A stretch of DNA of 11,846 nucleotides, taken from the NCBI GenBank assembly GCA_029864945.1, contig JAOTSL010000069.1, positions 1-11,846 on the forward strand, read 5' to 3'. The translations under genes were made by a program, and so were the position numbers. How positions within the stretch are numbered: position 1 is the first letter of the stretch; each line of letters begins with the position of its first letter. Source of the stretch: Gammaproteobacteria bacterium (GTDB lineage Bacteria > Pseudomonadota > Gammaproteobacteria > S012-40). Shown here piece after piece: positions 1 through 8,272 of the stretch. Under the pieces are notes generated by a model, which saw nothing but the letters and a program-made list of their open reading frames with translations, was not told the origin of the DNA and did no database searches.

Positions 1-78
1 CTTTGTACGGGTACAGGTGGTATTATAGGGGCCTTTCATTTGTTTACAAAATTATGTGGCTCAGTGTTGAGGTTTTAA
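1..78 (+). CDS. 3' end of an unidentified upstream gene (partial)
   Basis: Frame 1 is open from the first base to a TAA at 76-78 and gives a 25-residue tail rich in Gly, Thr and hydrophobic residues (it begins LCTGTGGIIGAFHLF). The next gene starts four bases after this stop, and its probable ribosome binding site (GAGG, 69-72) lies inside this frame. That tight spacing suggests the two are cotranscribed. There is too little sequence to name a family. It could also be chance open frame at the window edge. Confidence 0.5.
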   Translation, partial: LCTGTGGIIGAFHLFTKLCGSVLRF

Positions 79-82
79 AAAT

Positions 83-1009
83 ATGTCTTGTATTAGCATT
101 ATGGCGCTTCGTCACTCTGCATTTTATTCACCCTTACTGATGAGTGTCGCGGGTGGATTTTTAAAAGATGAAGGGTTGGAGCCAATTTACACACTGGCTT
201 CGCCGGTAAAAACCATACCCGATAGTATTGCAAACGGTAGTTGTGACGTAGCGCAATCAGCTGTAGCTACCGGTTTTGCCAGCTTGGAGAGAAACGTAGA
301 GCTGGTCAAGCAATCAGTTAAACAACCGTTAAAAGAGCCACAAATTATCCATTTTTCTCAAATTAACGAACGGGATGGTTTTTTTATAGCCGGCAGAGAA
401 AAAGACGACAATTTTCAATGGTCGAAATTAGCTGGTAAAACCATTTTAGTTGATCACTTGTTTCAACCAATGGCCACACTGAAATACGTATTACATAAAC
501 ACGGTGTAGATTACGCATCGTTAAACGTAATTGATGGCGGTTCGGTTGATGAAATAGACCAGGCATTTCGAAGTGGTGTGGCAGATTATGTACACCAGCA
601 AGGACCATCACCACAGCAATTACAAAAAGAAGGATTAGGGTATGTGCTGGCTTCCGTTGGCGATGAAATAGGGCCGGTTGCTTTCAGCAGTTTATGTGCA
701 TCCAGAGAGTGGTTGGAAAAAGATGAGGCAAAAGCTTTTATGAGAGCTTATCGAAAAGCACTAATTTATTCGATTGAGGCACCAGCTGAAGAAATAGCGG
801 CAAAAGAAGCAGAAGCAGGTTTTTTCCCTAATATTGATGTTGATGTATTAACTTCAACAATTGAAGCTTACAAAAAACTTGGATGTTGGCAAGCCGATCC
901 GATGATTAGTCCCACCGCTTATGAAAAGCTACTCGATATTTTTGAGTTTAATAGGTTGATATCCACACGTTATTCATACGATACGCTTATTCAATCACCA
1001 CCGGAATAA
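83..1009 (+). CDS. ABC-transporter substrate-binding-like protein (NMT1/THI5/SsuA type), no signal peptide
   Basis: This is a 308-residue protein with the look of the periplasmic-binding superfamily that includes SsuA, TauA and NMT1/THI5. Near the N-terminus is a segment of the type 'FYSPLLMSVAGGFLKDEGLEP', followed by 'IPDSIANGSCDVAQSA', where such proteins count the ligand-bound state and contact substrate. A lobe-2 segment follows with 'AGKTILVDHLFQPM' and a C-terminal helical part. Family members normally bind sulfonates, nitrate, pyrimidine precursors or similar small molecules for import. Here the N-terminus begins directly with the first beta strand. There is no signal peptide or lipobox, and an in-frame TGA at 68-70 rules out a longer start. 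It may therefore act in the cytoplasm, as the fungal THI5 enzymes do, but the THI5 histidine and CCCFC motifs are not visible. The ATG at 83 has GAGG ten bases upstream. No permease or ATPase gene is next to it. The ligand is unknown. Confidence 0.75.
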   Translation: MSCISIMALRHSAFYSPLLMSVAGGFLKDEGLEPIYTLASPVKTIPDSIANGSCDVAQSAVATGFASLERNVELVKQSVKQPLKEPQIIHFSQINERDGFFIAGREKDDNFQWSKLAGKTILVDHLFQPMATLKYVLHKHGVDYASLNVIDGGSVDEIDQAFRSGVADYVHQQGPSPQQLQKEGLGYVLASVGDEIGPVAFSSLCASREWLEKDEAKAFMRAYRKALIYSIEAPAEEIAAKEAEAGFFPNIDVDVLTSTIEAYKKLGCWQADPMISPTAYEKLLDIFEFNRLISTRYSYDTLIQSPPE

Positions 1010-1034
1010 CGGTTTCTTAGTGCATCAAATCTGA

Positions 1035-1082
1035 GTCTGGTCAAACATAAAAATTGCCGGGAATTTTGTTTCAGACACTTTT
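1035..1082 (+). terminator. possible weak terminator after the binding-protein gene
   Basis: About 25 bases after the stop at 1009 the DNA can fold into a bulged hairpin. GTCTG (1035-1039) pairs with CAGAC (1072-1076), AAAC pairs with GTTT inside it, and AAAATT (1050-1055) pairs with AATTTT (1062-1067) around a GCCGGG loop. Only ACTTTT follows the stem, so the U tract is short. The stem is AT-rich and interrupted, so this is a weak call. Confidence 0.3.
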
Positions 1083-1117
1083 AAAAAACTCAAAAATAAC
1101 CCTTTAGTATGTTTAGA

Positions 1118-1262
1118 TTCTGATTCAGTCGCGGCTTTATTTCGCACAGATCGGTACATGAATATACCTTATTAGAGCAAAGCAGGAACAATTGCCGAAA
1201 GACGGAGCATATAAAAATATGTGACCGATTAAGTGCGAAATAAAACGTCGCCTGAATCAAAA
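1118..1262. repeat. long imperfect inverted repeat between convergent genes
   Basis: The left arm (1118-1159) and the reverse complement of the right arm (1219-1262) agree at about 35 of 44 aligned positions. The shared blocks are TGATTCAG, TTTATTTCGCAC, ATCGGT and ACAT. The 59-base spacer (1160-1218) has no open reading frame of note. The element sits between the 3' ends of two convergent genes, where it could act as a two-way terminator or mRNA 3'-end structure. It has no T tract at either end of the stem. The size (about 145 bases) and terminal inverted arms also fit a miniature inverted-repeat transposable element. No clear target duplication can be seen. Confidence 0.65.
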
Positions 1263-1284
1263 AAATGAATGCGCTGAGAGTGTT

Positions 1285-1854
1285 TTAGAAATCGAAGCCG
1301 AGTTTTAAAGCTGCCTTGGCATTTTTAGCACCATCTTCTGTTCCAGTTCCGATTTTCCCTTCGGTTGTCCACTGGTAACGTCCCTCAGCACCGATGAAGA
1401 ATCTACTGATTCTGTAATGTATGCTGCCGCCTAATTGAAAAGCGCCCATGTTGGCTGTTTTGCCATTAACGTCAGCACTGACATAACCAAAACCAGGGCC
1501 GGCACCGATTTCAAGTTTGGGCATAACCTCAAAAACGTAATGCGGATTCACTTCAACGGTGATAATTGTTGAATCACTGTCCTTATAATTGAAGTAACTT
1601 ATTTGCTGGCGAATACGATTTGTTGGTGGCTGAAGTAAAGGGCAGTTGATTGATAACTCAATTCCTGTGCCAATTGCGGCATCCCCAATTTTTAATGAAG
1701 GTCGCATTTGACCAGCCATTATTGAAATTGTTGGATCAAAAATAAAATCATCATTTACACCAGGAAAAAACTGCCAACTCTTTTCTGCAAAACTGGTAGT
1801 TGAAAAAGAGGTTAATAATGCTGCTGATATGGCCATTTTTGTGATGTTTTTCAT
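1285..1854 (-). CDS. small outer-membrane beta-barrel protein
   Basis: This is a 189-residue exported protein. Residues 1-23 form a typical Sec signal peptide: a Lys-bearing start MKNITK, a hydrophobic core AISAALLTSF, and a likely signal-peptidase I cut after SFA, before EKS. The mature part alternates polar and hydrophobic residues in strand-like runs (for example 'PKLEIGAGPGFGYVSADV' and 'FFIGAEGRYQW'). It ends in 'LKLGFDF', and a C-terminal Phe on the last strand is the recognition signal for the BAM assembly machinery. The length suggests an eight-stranded barrel of the OmpA-N/OmpW/OmpX size class. I cannot name the family or substrate. Two Pro-rich turns ('CPLLQPPTN') interrupt one strand region. 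The ribosome binding site is weak (AAGG about 13 bases before the ATG). The gene is divergent from dnaE, with 180 bases between the starts, and convergent with the binding-protein gene. Confidence 0.75.
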   Translation of the reverse strand: MKNITKMAISAALLTSFSTTSFAEKSWQFFPGVNDDFIFDPTISIMAGQMRPSLKIGDAAIGTGIELSINCPLLQPPTNRIRQQISYFNYKDSDSTIITVEVNPHYVFEVMPKLEIGAGPGFGYVSADVNGKTANMGAFQLGGSIHYRISRFFIGAEGRYQWTTEGKIGTGTEDGAKNAKAALKLGFDF

Positions 1855-2034
1855 TGCTTAAATACTACCTTAAATTACGTCGAATAAGAATATCATGGAA
1901 TGATGATATAGGAACATATTGATCCCACAATGTAAACAGGGAGAACAATATTGATATGTTATCTGATCACCATTTACCATCGAGTTATTGTAGAATACCG
2001 CGACAAGAATTTCTCAAAGGCGTTTTTTTAATCC

Positions 2035-5000
2035 ATGCAAAACAGTTTTGTTCATTTACACCTGCATACCGAGTATTCACTGGTTGACGGCATAGTTCGC
2101 ATAAAACCGTTGTTCAAAGCGGCGGCGGAGTCAGGAATGCCCGCTATTGCGTTAACCGATCAATCTAACTTGTTTGCTATTGTTAAATTTTTTCGCGCGG
2201 CTCAACAGGCAGGTGTGAAACCCATATTCGGCTCTGACGTATGGATAGTGAATGAAGAAGACCATGATAAACCGCATCGTGCTGTTTTTTTGAGCCAAAA
2301 TTATGAAGGTTATTTAAATTTAACTCGTCTGGTTTCCCTTAGTTATCAAAAAGGGCAGCATCGAGGCATTCCAATGCTCCAGTTTGACTGGTTGAAGGAT
2401 AAATGTGACGGCCTGATTGTATTGCTGGGTCCTAGTAGTGATATTGGGCAACAATTAATCAATGGCGGTGTAGCACAAGCACATTCTGCGGTAAAAAAGT
2501 GGCAGACACTTTTTCCTGATCGTTTATATCTTGAAATCATGCGCACAGGTCGGCCAGCTGAAGAAGACCATCTTCATGCTTCAGTGGAGTTTGCTAATAT
2601 TACTGGATTGCCGGTCGTTGCCAGTAATGATGTTCACTTTCTTAAACAGGGTGATTTTTACGCTCACGAGGCACGGGTTTGTATTAATGAAGGTCGTGTA
2701 CTTTCAGATAATCGCCGCCCAAAACGTTTTTCCGATGAGCAATATTTGCGCACGCCGGAAGAAATGGTGGAATTATTCTCTGATATTCCCGAGGCGATAG
2801 AAAACACGGTAGAAATTGCCAAGCGCTGCAATGTAGAGCTTTCATTGGGAAAAAATTATTTACCTGATTTCCCCGTGCCTGAAGGCATGACCATGGCGGA
2901 ATATTTTGGTGAACTTTCCCGTGAAGGTCTGGAAAAAAGACTGCTTCGATTATTAAATAAAGAATCACCGAATTACGCTGAAGAACGAAAAGTTTACGAC
3001 GAACGTCTGCAAATTGAACTTGATGTAATAAATAACATGGGATTCCCCGGTTACTTCCTGATTGTTGCCGATTTTATCAAGTGGGCGAAAGATAATGATA
3101 TACCTGTAGGCCCTGGTCGAGGTTCCGGTGCGGGTTCGTTGGTGGCTTATGCGTTAACCATTACCGATCTTGATCCGATTGAATACGAATTACTGTTTGA
3201 GCGATTTTTAAATCCTGAACGGGTATCTATGCCTGACTTTGACATCGATTTTTGTATGGATAATCGAGATCAGGTTATTGATTATGTGTCGCGTCATTAC
3301 GGCAAAGATAAAGTGTCACAAATAATCACTTACGGTTCCATGGCGGCAAAAGCGGTCGTGCGCGATTGTGGCCGAGTGCTTGATCAGCCTTATGGTTTTA
3401 CCGATCGTCTTGCGAAATTGGTCCCCTTTGAAATCGGCATCACGTTAACAAAAGCGCTGGAGCAGGAAGAAGCCCTTCGTACTTTGTATGAAAATGATGA
3501 AGACGTTAAAGAGCTTATTGATCTTGCGCTTTCGCTGGAAGGCATCACCCGTAATGCAGGTAAGCACGCCGGTGGTGTAGTTATCGCGCCGACAGCATTA
3601 ACCGATTTTTCTGCATTGTATTGTGATGAAGAGGGAAATAACCTCGTAACACAATTTGATAAAGATGATGTAGAGGCCGTTGGGCTTGTAAAATTTGACT
3701 TTCTTGGTCTGCGAACATTAACCATTATTGACTGGGCCGTAAAAGCGGTTAATGCGCATAAGAAAGAACTCGGCGAAGAGTTGTTGGATATTTCAACTAT
3801 TCCATTGGTTGATAAAAAAACATTTGATCTATTAAAAGCCTCACAAACCACCGCTATATTTCAGCTTGAGTCCCGTGGTATGAAGGATTTAATCAAGCGC
3901 CTTCAGCCAGATTTGTTTGAAGATATTATCGCACTTGTTGCACTGTTTCGTCCTGGTCCATTGCAATCGGGCATGGTTGATGACTTTATAAATCGTAAAC
4001 ACGGACGTGCAAAAGTAGTTTACGATCATCCTGATATCGGCCCTGTTTTACAACCGACTTACGGTGTTATTTTATACCAAGAACAAGTAATGCAAATCGC
4101 ACAGGTGCTGGCCGGTTATTCACTGGGCGGCGCTGATATGTTACGTCGCGCGATGGGTAAAAAGAAACCGGAAGAAATGGAGAAGCAGCGGACCATTTTT
4201 ACCGAAGGTTGTTTAAATAATAACATCGATAAAAAAACCTCAACCGGTATTTTTGATTTGATGGAAAAATTTGCTGGTTATGGTTTTAATAAATCACACT
4301 CGGCAGCATACGCACTTGTTTCTTATCAAACTGCATGGTTAAAAGCCCATTATCCCGCACCATTTATGGCTGCAGTAATGTCGGCTGATATGGATAACAC
4401 TGAAAAAGTCGTCATTCTTGTTGAGGAATGCGAGCATATGAAGTTAAACCTTCATCCTCCTTGTGTGAATAGCAGTGATTATCATTTTCGTTCAGTGGAT
4501 GATGTGCAGCTTAATTACGGGCTTGGTGCAATCAAAGGGTTGGGTGAATCAGCGATAGAAGTGATTGTTGCAGAACGAAAAGCAAACGGCACATTTACCG
4601 ACATGTTTGAATTTTGCAAACGCGTCGATCTAAAAAAGGTTAATCGACGCTCGCTTGAAACGTTGATCCGGTGTGGCGGTTTAGATGCGCTCGGACCAAA
4701 TCGCGCAACAATGATGAACAGTCTGACAACGGCGATTCAAATGGCTGATCAACACACAAAAAATGCAGCTGCAGGCATCAGTGATATGTTTGGTTTTGCG
4801 TCAATAGAAGCTAACGCTAATACAGAAGCACAATGGGCAGACGTGCCTGAATGGGATGACAAGCGTCGCTTAACCGCCGAAAAAGAAAGCTTGGGTTTGT
4901 ATTTGACCGGTCATCCAATTGATATGTATCGCGCTGAGCTAAAAAAATTTACTACGGCAAGAATCGCCAATTTGCAATCAGATAAAAAATTAAAAGTGAC

Positions 5001-5496
5001 TGTTGGTGGTTTGTTGGTTGGGATGCGGGTGATTAGAACCAAACGCGGTTCCAATATCGGGATACTGACTATTGACGACAAGAGTGGCAAGCTAGATATC
5101 ACACTATTTTCTGAAGCGCTGGAAACCTTTCGTCCATTACTGACAATGGATACCGTTATTGTTGCTAGTGGAGAAGTAACTCTGGATGATTTTAGTGGTG
5201 GGTTACGTATGCAGGCAAAAGAAATGTACGATATGGACGGTGCTCGAGGTCATTTTGCTCGTCGCATGATTATTAAGCTAAATGACAAGCAGATAAATAA
5301 TTCGTTTGTGCAGGATATGGCAAATGCATTGAGGCCGTATCAGGAAGGGGAATGCCCAATATTCGTACGATATAGCACATCAAAGGCCTATGCAGGTCTT
5401 AGGTTTGGTGAAGAATGGCGCATAAAACCAACAGAAGATTTGATGGTGCAATTGAAAACACTCGCAGGTGAGGACTCAATCGCATTAGAATTTTAG
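2035..5496 (+). CDS. dnaE: DNA polymerase III subunit alpha
   Basis: This is the catalytic subunit of the replicative polymerase and builds DNA in the holoenzyme with epsilon, theta, tau and the beta clamp. It has 1153 residues (E. coli DnaE has 1160) and starts with the family's usual N-terminus. The PHP domain opens with H9-L-H11-T-E. The HxH pair is kept, but later metal ligands are changed (TDQ at the usual TDH), so this domain is probably not an active nuclease. The palm contains PGRGSGAGS (from residue 360) and PDFDIDF, with catalytic D401 and D403; the third aspartate is D555, in the FDFLG motif. A helix-hairpin-helix lies at about 829-841 and an OB-fold at about 984-1065, followed by the tau-binding C-terminus. 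The internal beta-clamp peptide, QADMF in E. coli, reads ISDMF here (915-919), so the conserved Gln is missing. The ribosome binding site is poor: AAAGG lies about 14 bases from the ATG. No convincing promoter was found in the 180 bases upstream. accA follows after 117 bases. Confidence 0.98.
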   Translation: MQNSFVHLHLHTEYSLVDGIVRIKPLFKAAAESGMPAIALTDQSNLFAIVKFFRAAQQAGVKPIFGSDVWIVNEEDHDKPHRAVFLSQNYEGYLNLTRLVSLSYQKGQHRGIPMLQFDWLKDKCDGLIVLLGPSSDIGQQLINGGVAQAHSAVKKWQTLFPDRLYLEIMRTGRPAEEDHLHASVEFANITGLPVVASNDVHFLKQGDFYAHEARVCINEGRVLSDNRRPKRFSDEQYLRTPEEMVELFSDIPEAIENTVEIAKRCNVELSLGKNYLPDFPVPEGMTMAEYFGELSREGLEKRLLRLLNKESPNYAEERKVYDERLQIELDVINNMGFPGYFLIVADFIKWAKDNDIPVGPGRGSGAGSLVAYALTITDLDPIEYELLFERFLNPERVSMPDFDIDFCMDNRDQVIDYVSRHYGKDKVSQIITYGSMAAKAVVRDCGRVLDQPYGFTDRLAKLVPFEIGITLTKALEQEEALRTLYENDEDVKELIDLALSLEGITRNAGKHAGGVVIAPTALTDFSALYCDEEGNNLVTQFDKDDVEAVGLVKFDFLGLRTLTIIDWAVKAVNAHKKELGEELLDISTIPLVDKKTFDLLKASQTTAIFQLESRGMKDLIKRLQPDLFEDIIALVALFRPGPLQSGMVDDFINRKHGRAKVVYDHPDIGPVLQPTYGVILYQEQVMQIAQVLAGYSLGGADMLRRAMGKKKPEEMEKQRTIFTEGCLNNNIDKKTSTGIFDLMEKFAGYGFNKSHSAAYALVSYQTAWLKAHYPAPFMAAVMSADMDNTEKVVILVEECEHMKLNLHPPCVNSSDYHFRSVDDVQLNYGLGAIKGLGESAIEVIVAERKANGTFTDMFEFCKRVDLKKVNRRSLETLIRCGGLDALGPNRATMMNSLTTAIQMADQHTKNAAAGISDMFGFASIEANANTEAQWADVPEWDDKRRLTAEKESLGLYLTGHPIDMYRAELKKFTTARIANLQSDKKLKVTVGGLLVGMRVIRTKRGSNIGILTIDDKSGKLDITLFSEALETFRPLLTMDTVIVASGEVTLDDFSGGLRMQAKEMYDMDGARGHFARRMIIKLNDKQINNSFVQDMANALRPYQEGECPIFVRYSTSKAYAGLRFGEEWRIKPTEDLMVQLKTLAGEDSIALEF

Positions 5497-5545
5497 TTAA
5501 GGCTTGAAAGTTATTCAATTTCCTTTCCTATTTCTTAGTTAACCT

Positions 5546-5575
5546 TTTACATACAAAACCTTGCTCGGTTATAAT
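5546..5575 (+). promoter_or_regulatory. sigma-70 promoter for accA (and tilS)
   Basis: A -35 box TTTACA (5546-5551, five of six consensus bases) is separated by 18 bases from a perfect -10 box TATAAT (5570-5575). Transcription should start near 5582, giving an accA leader of about 30 bases. This would let accA and tilS be expressed independently of dnaE. No clear terminator separates dnaE from this promoter, so readthrough from dnaE is also possible. Confidence 0.7.
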
Positions 5576-5613
5576 TAACGACTTAATGTTTACTGAATGA
5601 TCATACAAAAACC

Positions 5614-6573
5614 ATGAATTTAAATTTTCTTGAATTTGAACAGCCGATTGCTGAGCTGGAAGCAAAAATCGAAGAGTTACGTTTTGTCGGGAATGATTCC
5701 GAAATTAATATAACAGACGAAATTCAAACTTTAGAAGGTAAGAGCAGGGCGCTGACCGAAAAAATATTTTCAAAGCTAACAGCCTGGGAAATATCACAGC
5801 TTGCTCGCCACCCACAACGTCCTTATACACTCGACTATATAGCCCGGATTTTTGATGGCTTTGAAGAGTTACATGGCGACCGAACTTTTGCGGATGATGC
5901 TGCACTCGTCGGCGGAGTGGCCTATCTTGACGAAAGACCAGTTATGGTTATTGGCCAACAAAAAGGCCGTGATACCAAAGAAAAAATCCGCCGAAACTTT
6001 GGTATGCCTCGTCCAGAAGGGTATCGTAAAGCCATGCGTTTAATGGAAACGGCGGAGCGTTTTAAATTACCCGTTTTGACTTTTATCGATACCCCTGGTG
6101 CATACCCCGGTGTTGATGCAGAAGAAAGGGGGCAGTCTGAAGCAATCGCTCGTAATCTGTTTGTTATGGCAAAACTCAAAACTCCTATTATATGTACCGT
6201 TATCGGAGAGGGTGGTTCCGGCGGTGCATTAGCGATTGGTGTTGGTGATCGCGTTAATATGCTGCAATACAGCACGTATTCCGTGATTTCCCCCGAAGGC
6301 TGCGCATCTATTTTGTGGAAAAGTGCAGAAAAAGCCAGTGATGCCGCCGAGGCAATGGGTATAACATCTGAGCGTTTATCGGAGTTAGGTCTTATTGATA
6401 ATGTTATTGAAGAGCCGCTTGGTTCAGCTTATCGTGATTTACCTGCCATTTCGGCCAGTATTAAGGCCGTTTTAAACGAGCAGCTTACAGAGCTTACCTC
6501 AATGAGTATCGAGGGCGTATTGGATGCACGTTATACGCGCTTGATGTCGCTTGGTAATTACAAAGAATCATGA
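5614..6573 (+). CDS. accA: acetyl-CoA carboxylase carboxyltransferase subunit alpha
   Basis: AccA forms the alpha2beta2 carboxyltransferase with AccD and moves the carboxyl group from biotinylated AccB to acetyl-CoA. The product is malonyl-CoA, and this is the first committed step of fatty-acid synthesis in the cytoplasm. The protein has 319 residues, the same as E. coli AccA, and begins with the family hallmark MNLNFLEFEQPIAELEAKI, which forms the N-terminal helical hairpin. The crotonase-fold core shows GDRTFADD, the conserved 'GQQKGRDTKEK' and 'FGMPRPEGYRKA', then 'IDTPGAYPG' and the glycine-rich oxyanion segment GEGGSGGALAIG (from residue 198), followed by 'VISPEGCASILWK'. No strong Shine-Dalgarno sequence is visible before the ATG. 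The stop codon TGA (6571-6573) touches the first codon of tilS, so the two are almost certainly cotranscribed and may be translationally coupled. The dnaE-accA-tilS order is common in gammaproteobacteria. Confidence 0.98.
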   Translation: MNLNFLEFEQPIAELEAKIEELRFVGNDSEINITDEIQTLEGKSRALTEKIFSKLTAWEISQLARHPQRPYTLDYIARIFDGFEELHGDRTFADDAALVGGVAYLDERPVMVIGQQKGRDTKEKIRRNFGMPRPEGYRKAMRLMETAERFKLPVLTFIDTPGAYPGVDAEERGQSEAIARNLFVMAKLKTPIICTVIGEGGSGGALAIGVGDRVNMLQYSTYSVISPEGCASILWKSAEKASDAAEAMGITSERLSELGLIDNVIEEPLGSAYRDLPAISASIKAVLNEQLTELTSMSIEGVLDARYTRLMSLGNYKES

Positions 6574-7998
6574 TTGCCGTTATTTGTGCCTGGACCTGTG
6601 TCTGGGCTTAAATTTTCCCCGGAGCGACTGCAGCAATCGCTTGAAGAGTTGTTGCAGGCTTCTGGGGTTTTATCTACGGCGCCCTTGTCATTCGTTGTCG
6701 GACTAAGTGGTGGTGTAGATTCTGTTGTATTGTTACACGCTTTATCTTCCTTATTAACACCATCTTCACCCGACATATCAAAACCCCTTTTTAAAATTAA
6801 AGCCATACATGTTAATCATCAATTGCAGTCAGCTGCGGATGGCTGGCAATCTTTTTGTGTTTCATTTTGTCAAAAATTAAATATTTCTATTGAATGTGTT
6901 TCCGTTGATGCAACACCTTCGCAAGGCGAAGGCCCTGAAGCAGCCGCCAGAAATGCACGTTATGCTGCGTTTAAAAATTTATTGTGTGTAGATGATATTT
7001 TGTTAACGGGTCATCATCTTGATGACCAAATTGAAACTGTATTTTTACAAATGTTACGAGGTACAGGCGTTGATGGTGCTGCGGGGATTCGTCAGATATC
7101 AGTGTTTAATTCAACTTATTTAGTTCGTCCTTTGTTGAGGTTTAGTCGTGAAGAAATTGAAAGTTATGCCAGTGATAATAATTTAACGTGGGTTAATGAC
7201 CCGAGTAACAGTGAAACAAAATACGATAGAAATTATTTGAGACACGAAGTGTTGCCAGTTATGGAAAAGCGATGGCCTTCTTACCGGCAAACAGTTGGTC
7301 GTTTTTCCCAGCACATGCGACAGACCAGTGAGCTTTTAAAGCAGATTTCTGAACAAGATTATCAAGAGACATATAATCAGAAAAAAGGCTGTCTTGAAAT
7401 TGATGGAATAAACAATTTATCATCCCAGAGAAAAAATAATCTTATTCGTCACTGGATAAACTCATTAGGTTACCAGTCGCCAAGTGATAAACAGTTAAAT
7501 GAAATTTATACTGTAATAGCAGCACAAGACGATGCTTGTCCAGTTCTTTACTGGGGTGAGGCAGAGCTTCGGCGATTTCAGAATGGTTTGTATTTATTAA
7601 ATAAGAATAGAGAAAAAATCCCAAGTGATTTTTTAATAAATATTCCCAATTGGCAGCAGGGTCAAAGAGTGAAAATACCCGGTTATGGTGTGCTCGAGTT
7701 GGTGTTGTCAAAAGGTGAAGGAATTTCACCATCACGATTGTTATCTGAAAATATTCAGATAACAATCCGTAAAGGTGGCGAAAGATGCAGGCCAAAAAGT
7801 AGAAATAAATCCCAGTCATTAAAAAAAATATTTCAGGAAGAAAATACTCCGCCCTGGCTCAGAAATAATATACCAATTGTATTTATAGATGAACAGATTG
7901 CCGCAGTCGTCGGTGAGTTTTATTGTGCGCCATTTGCGGTTGAAAATGAAATGGGGCTAAAAATAGTCCATTTAACCGAGTGCTTTGTTAGGGATTAA
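6574..7998 (+). CDS. tilS: tRNA(Ile)-lysidine synthase
   Basis: TilS converts the wobble C34 of the CAU-anticodon isoleucine tRNA to lysidine, using ATP and lysine. This switches both its charging (Met to Ile) and its decoding (AUG to AUA), and is essential in most bacteria. Counting from the TTG at 6574 the protein has 474 residues (E. coli 432). The N-type ATP-pyrophosphatase P-loop SGGVDS is at 45-50, followed by 'IHVNHQLQSAADGW', 'RNARYAAFKNLL' and the family segment 'TGHHLDDQIETVFLQMLRG'. The 'LVRPLL' and 'WVNDPSN...YDRNYLRHEVLP' signature comes next. The C-terminal tRNA-binding domain ends with 'GGERCRPKSRNKSQSLKKI' and 'PPWLRNNIPIVF'. The start is uncertain. There is no in-frame ATG before the P-loop, and candidates are TTG 6574, GTG 6586 and GTG 6598, none with a good ribosome binding site. 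Translation probably depends on coupling to the accA stop. No clear terminator follows the gene. Confidence 0.96.
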   Translation: MPLFVPGPVSGLKFSPERLQQSLEELLQASGVLSTAPLSFVVGLSGGVDSVVLLHALSSLLTPSSPDISKPLFKIKAIHVNHQLQSAADGWQSFCVSFCQKLNISIECVSVDATPSQGEGPEAAARNARYAAFKNLLCVDDILLTGHHLDDQIETVFLQMLRGTGVDGAAGIRQISVFNSTYLVRPLLRFSREEIESYASDNNLTWVNDPSNSETKYDRNYLRHEVLPVMEKRWPSYRQTVGRFSQHMRQTSELLKQISEQDYQETYNQKKGCLEIDGINNLSSQRKNNLIRHWINSLGYQSPSDKQLNEIYTVIAAQDDACPVLYWGEAELRRFQNGLYLLNKNREKIPSDFLINIPNWQQGQRVKIPGYGVLELVLSKGEGISPSRLLSENIQITIRKGGERCRPKSRNKSQSLKKIFQEENTPPWLRNNIPIVFIDEQIAAVVGEFYCAPFAVENEMGLKIVHLTECFVRD

Positions 7999-8194
7999 TA
8001 ATTTTTCTCTTTCTGATAATGAAAAAATAATGTTTTACAATTTATGTATTAGTAGTGTAGCTTTACTGAAGGCGGGGATGATTTATGAGAAATTCACGTT
8101 AAATACGGCAAATAAGAATTAGAATAATTGCAGGTTGTTAAAAATGCGTAGTCGGTCACATAAGCGTTATATAACCACGCTGTAAGAGGGAGAT

Positions 8195-8236
8195 TGACAG
8201 CCGATATAATTAATAACGGTAGCAAAAAAGCTGTCA
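8195..8236 (+). promoter_or_regulatory. possible promoter with flanking inverted repeat, upstream of the 55-residue gene
   Basis: A perfect -10 hexamer TATAAT lies at 8205-8210, but no good -35 box sits 16-18 bases upstream, and the nearby TTGACA (8194-8199) is too close to serve. The hexamer is flanked by a 7-base inverted repeat, TGACAGC (8195-8201) and GCTGTCA (8230-8236), centred near the expected start of transcription at about 8217. That arrangement could be an operator for a dimeric regulator or a leader hairpin. The rest of the tilS-to-8273 gap (7999-8194) is AT-rich with no gene I can support. Confidence 0.35.
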
Positions 8237-8272
8237 GTTTTGTGGTAAAGAGCGGTAGAAAGGGGTGAAATT

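Noticed and set aside
3390..3851. Minus-strand 153-codon frame inside dnaE
   Set aside because: It lies opposite the conserved polymerase core around D555; the Ser-rich low-complexity product is a shadow of the dnaE codons.
6570..6611. 13-codon frame from the ATG overlapping the accA stop
   Set aside because: Too short to be a gene and overlaps the tilS N-terminus in another frame. It is recorded only for its bearing on the tilS start.
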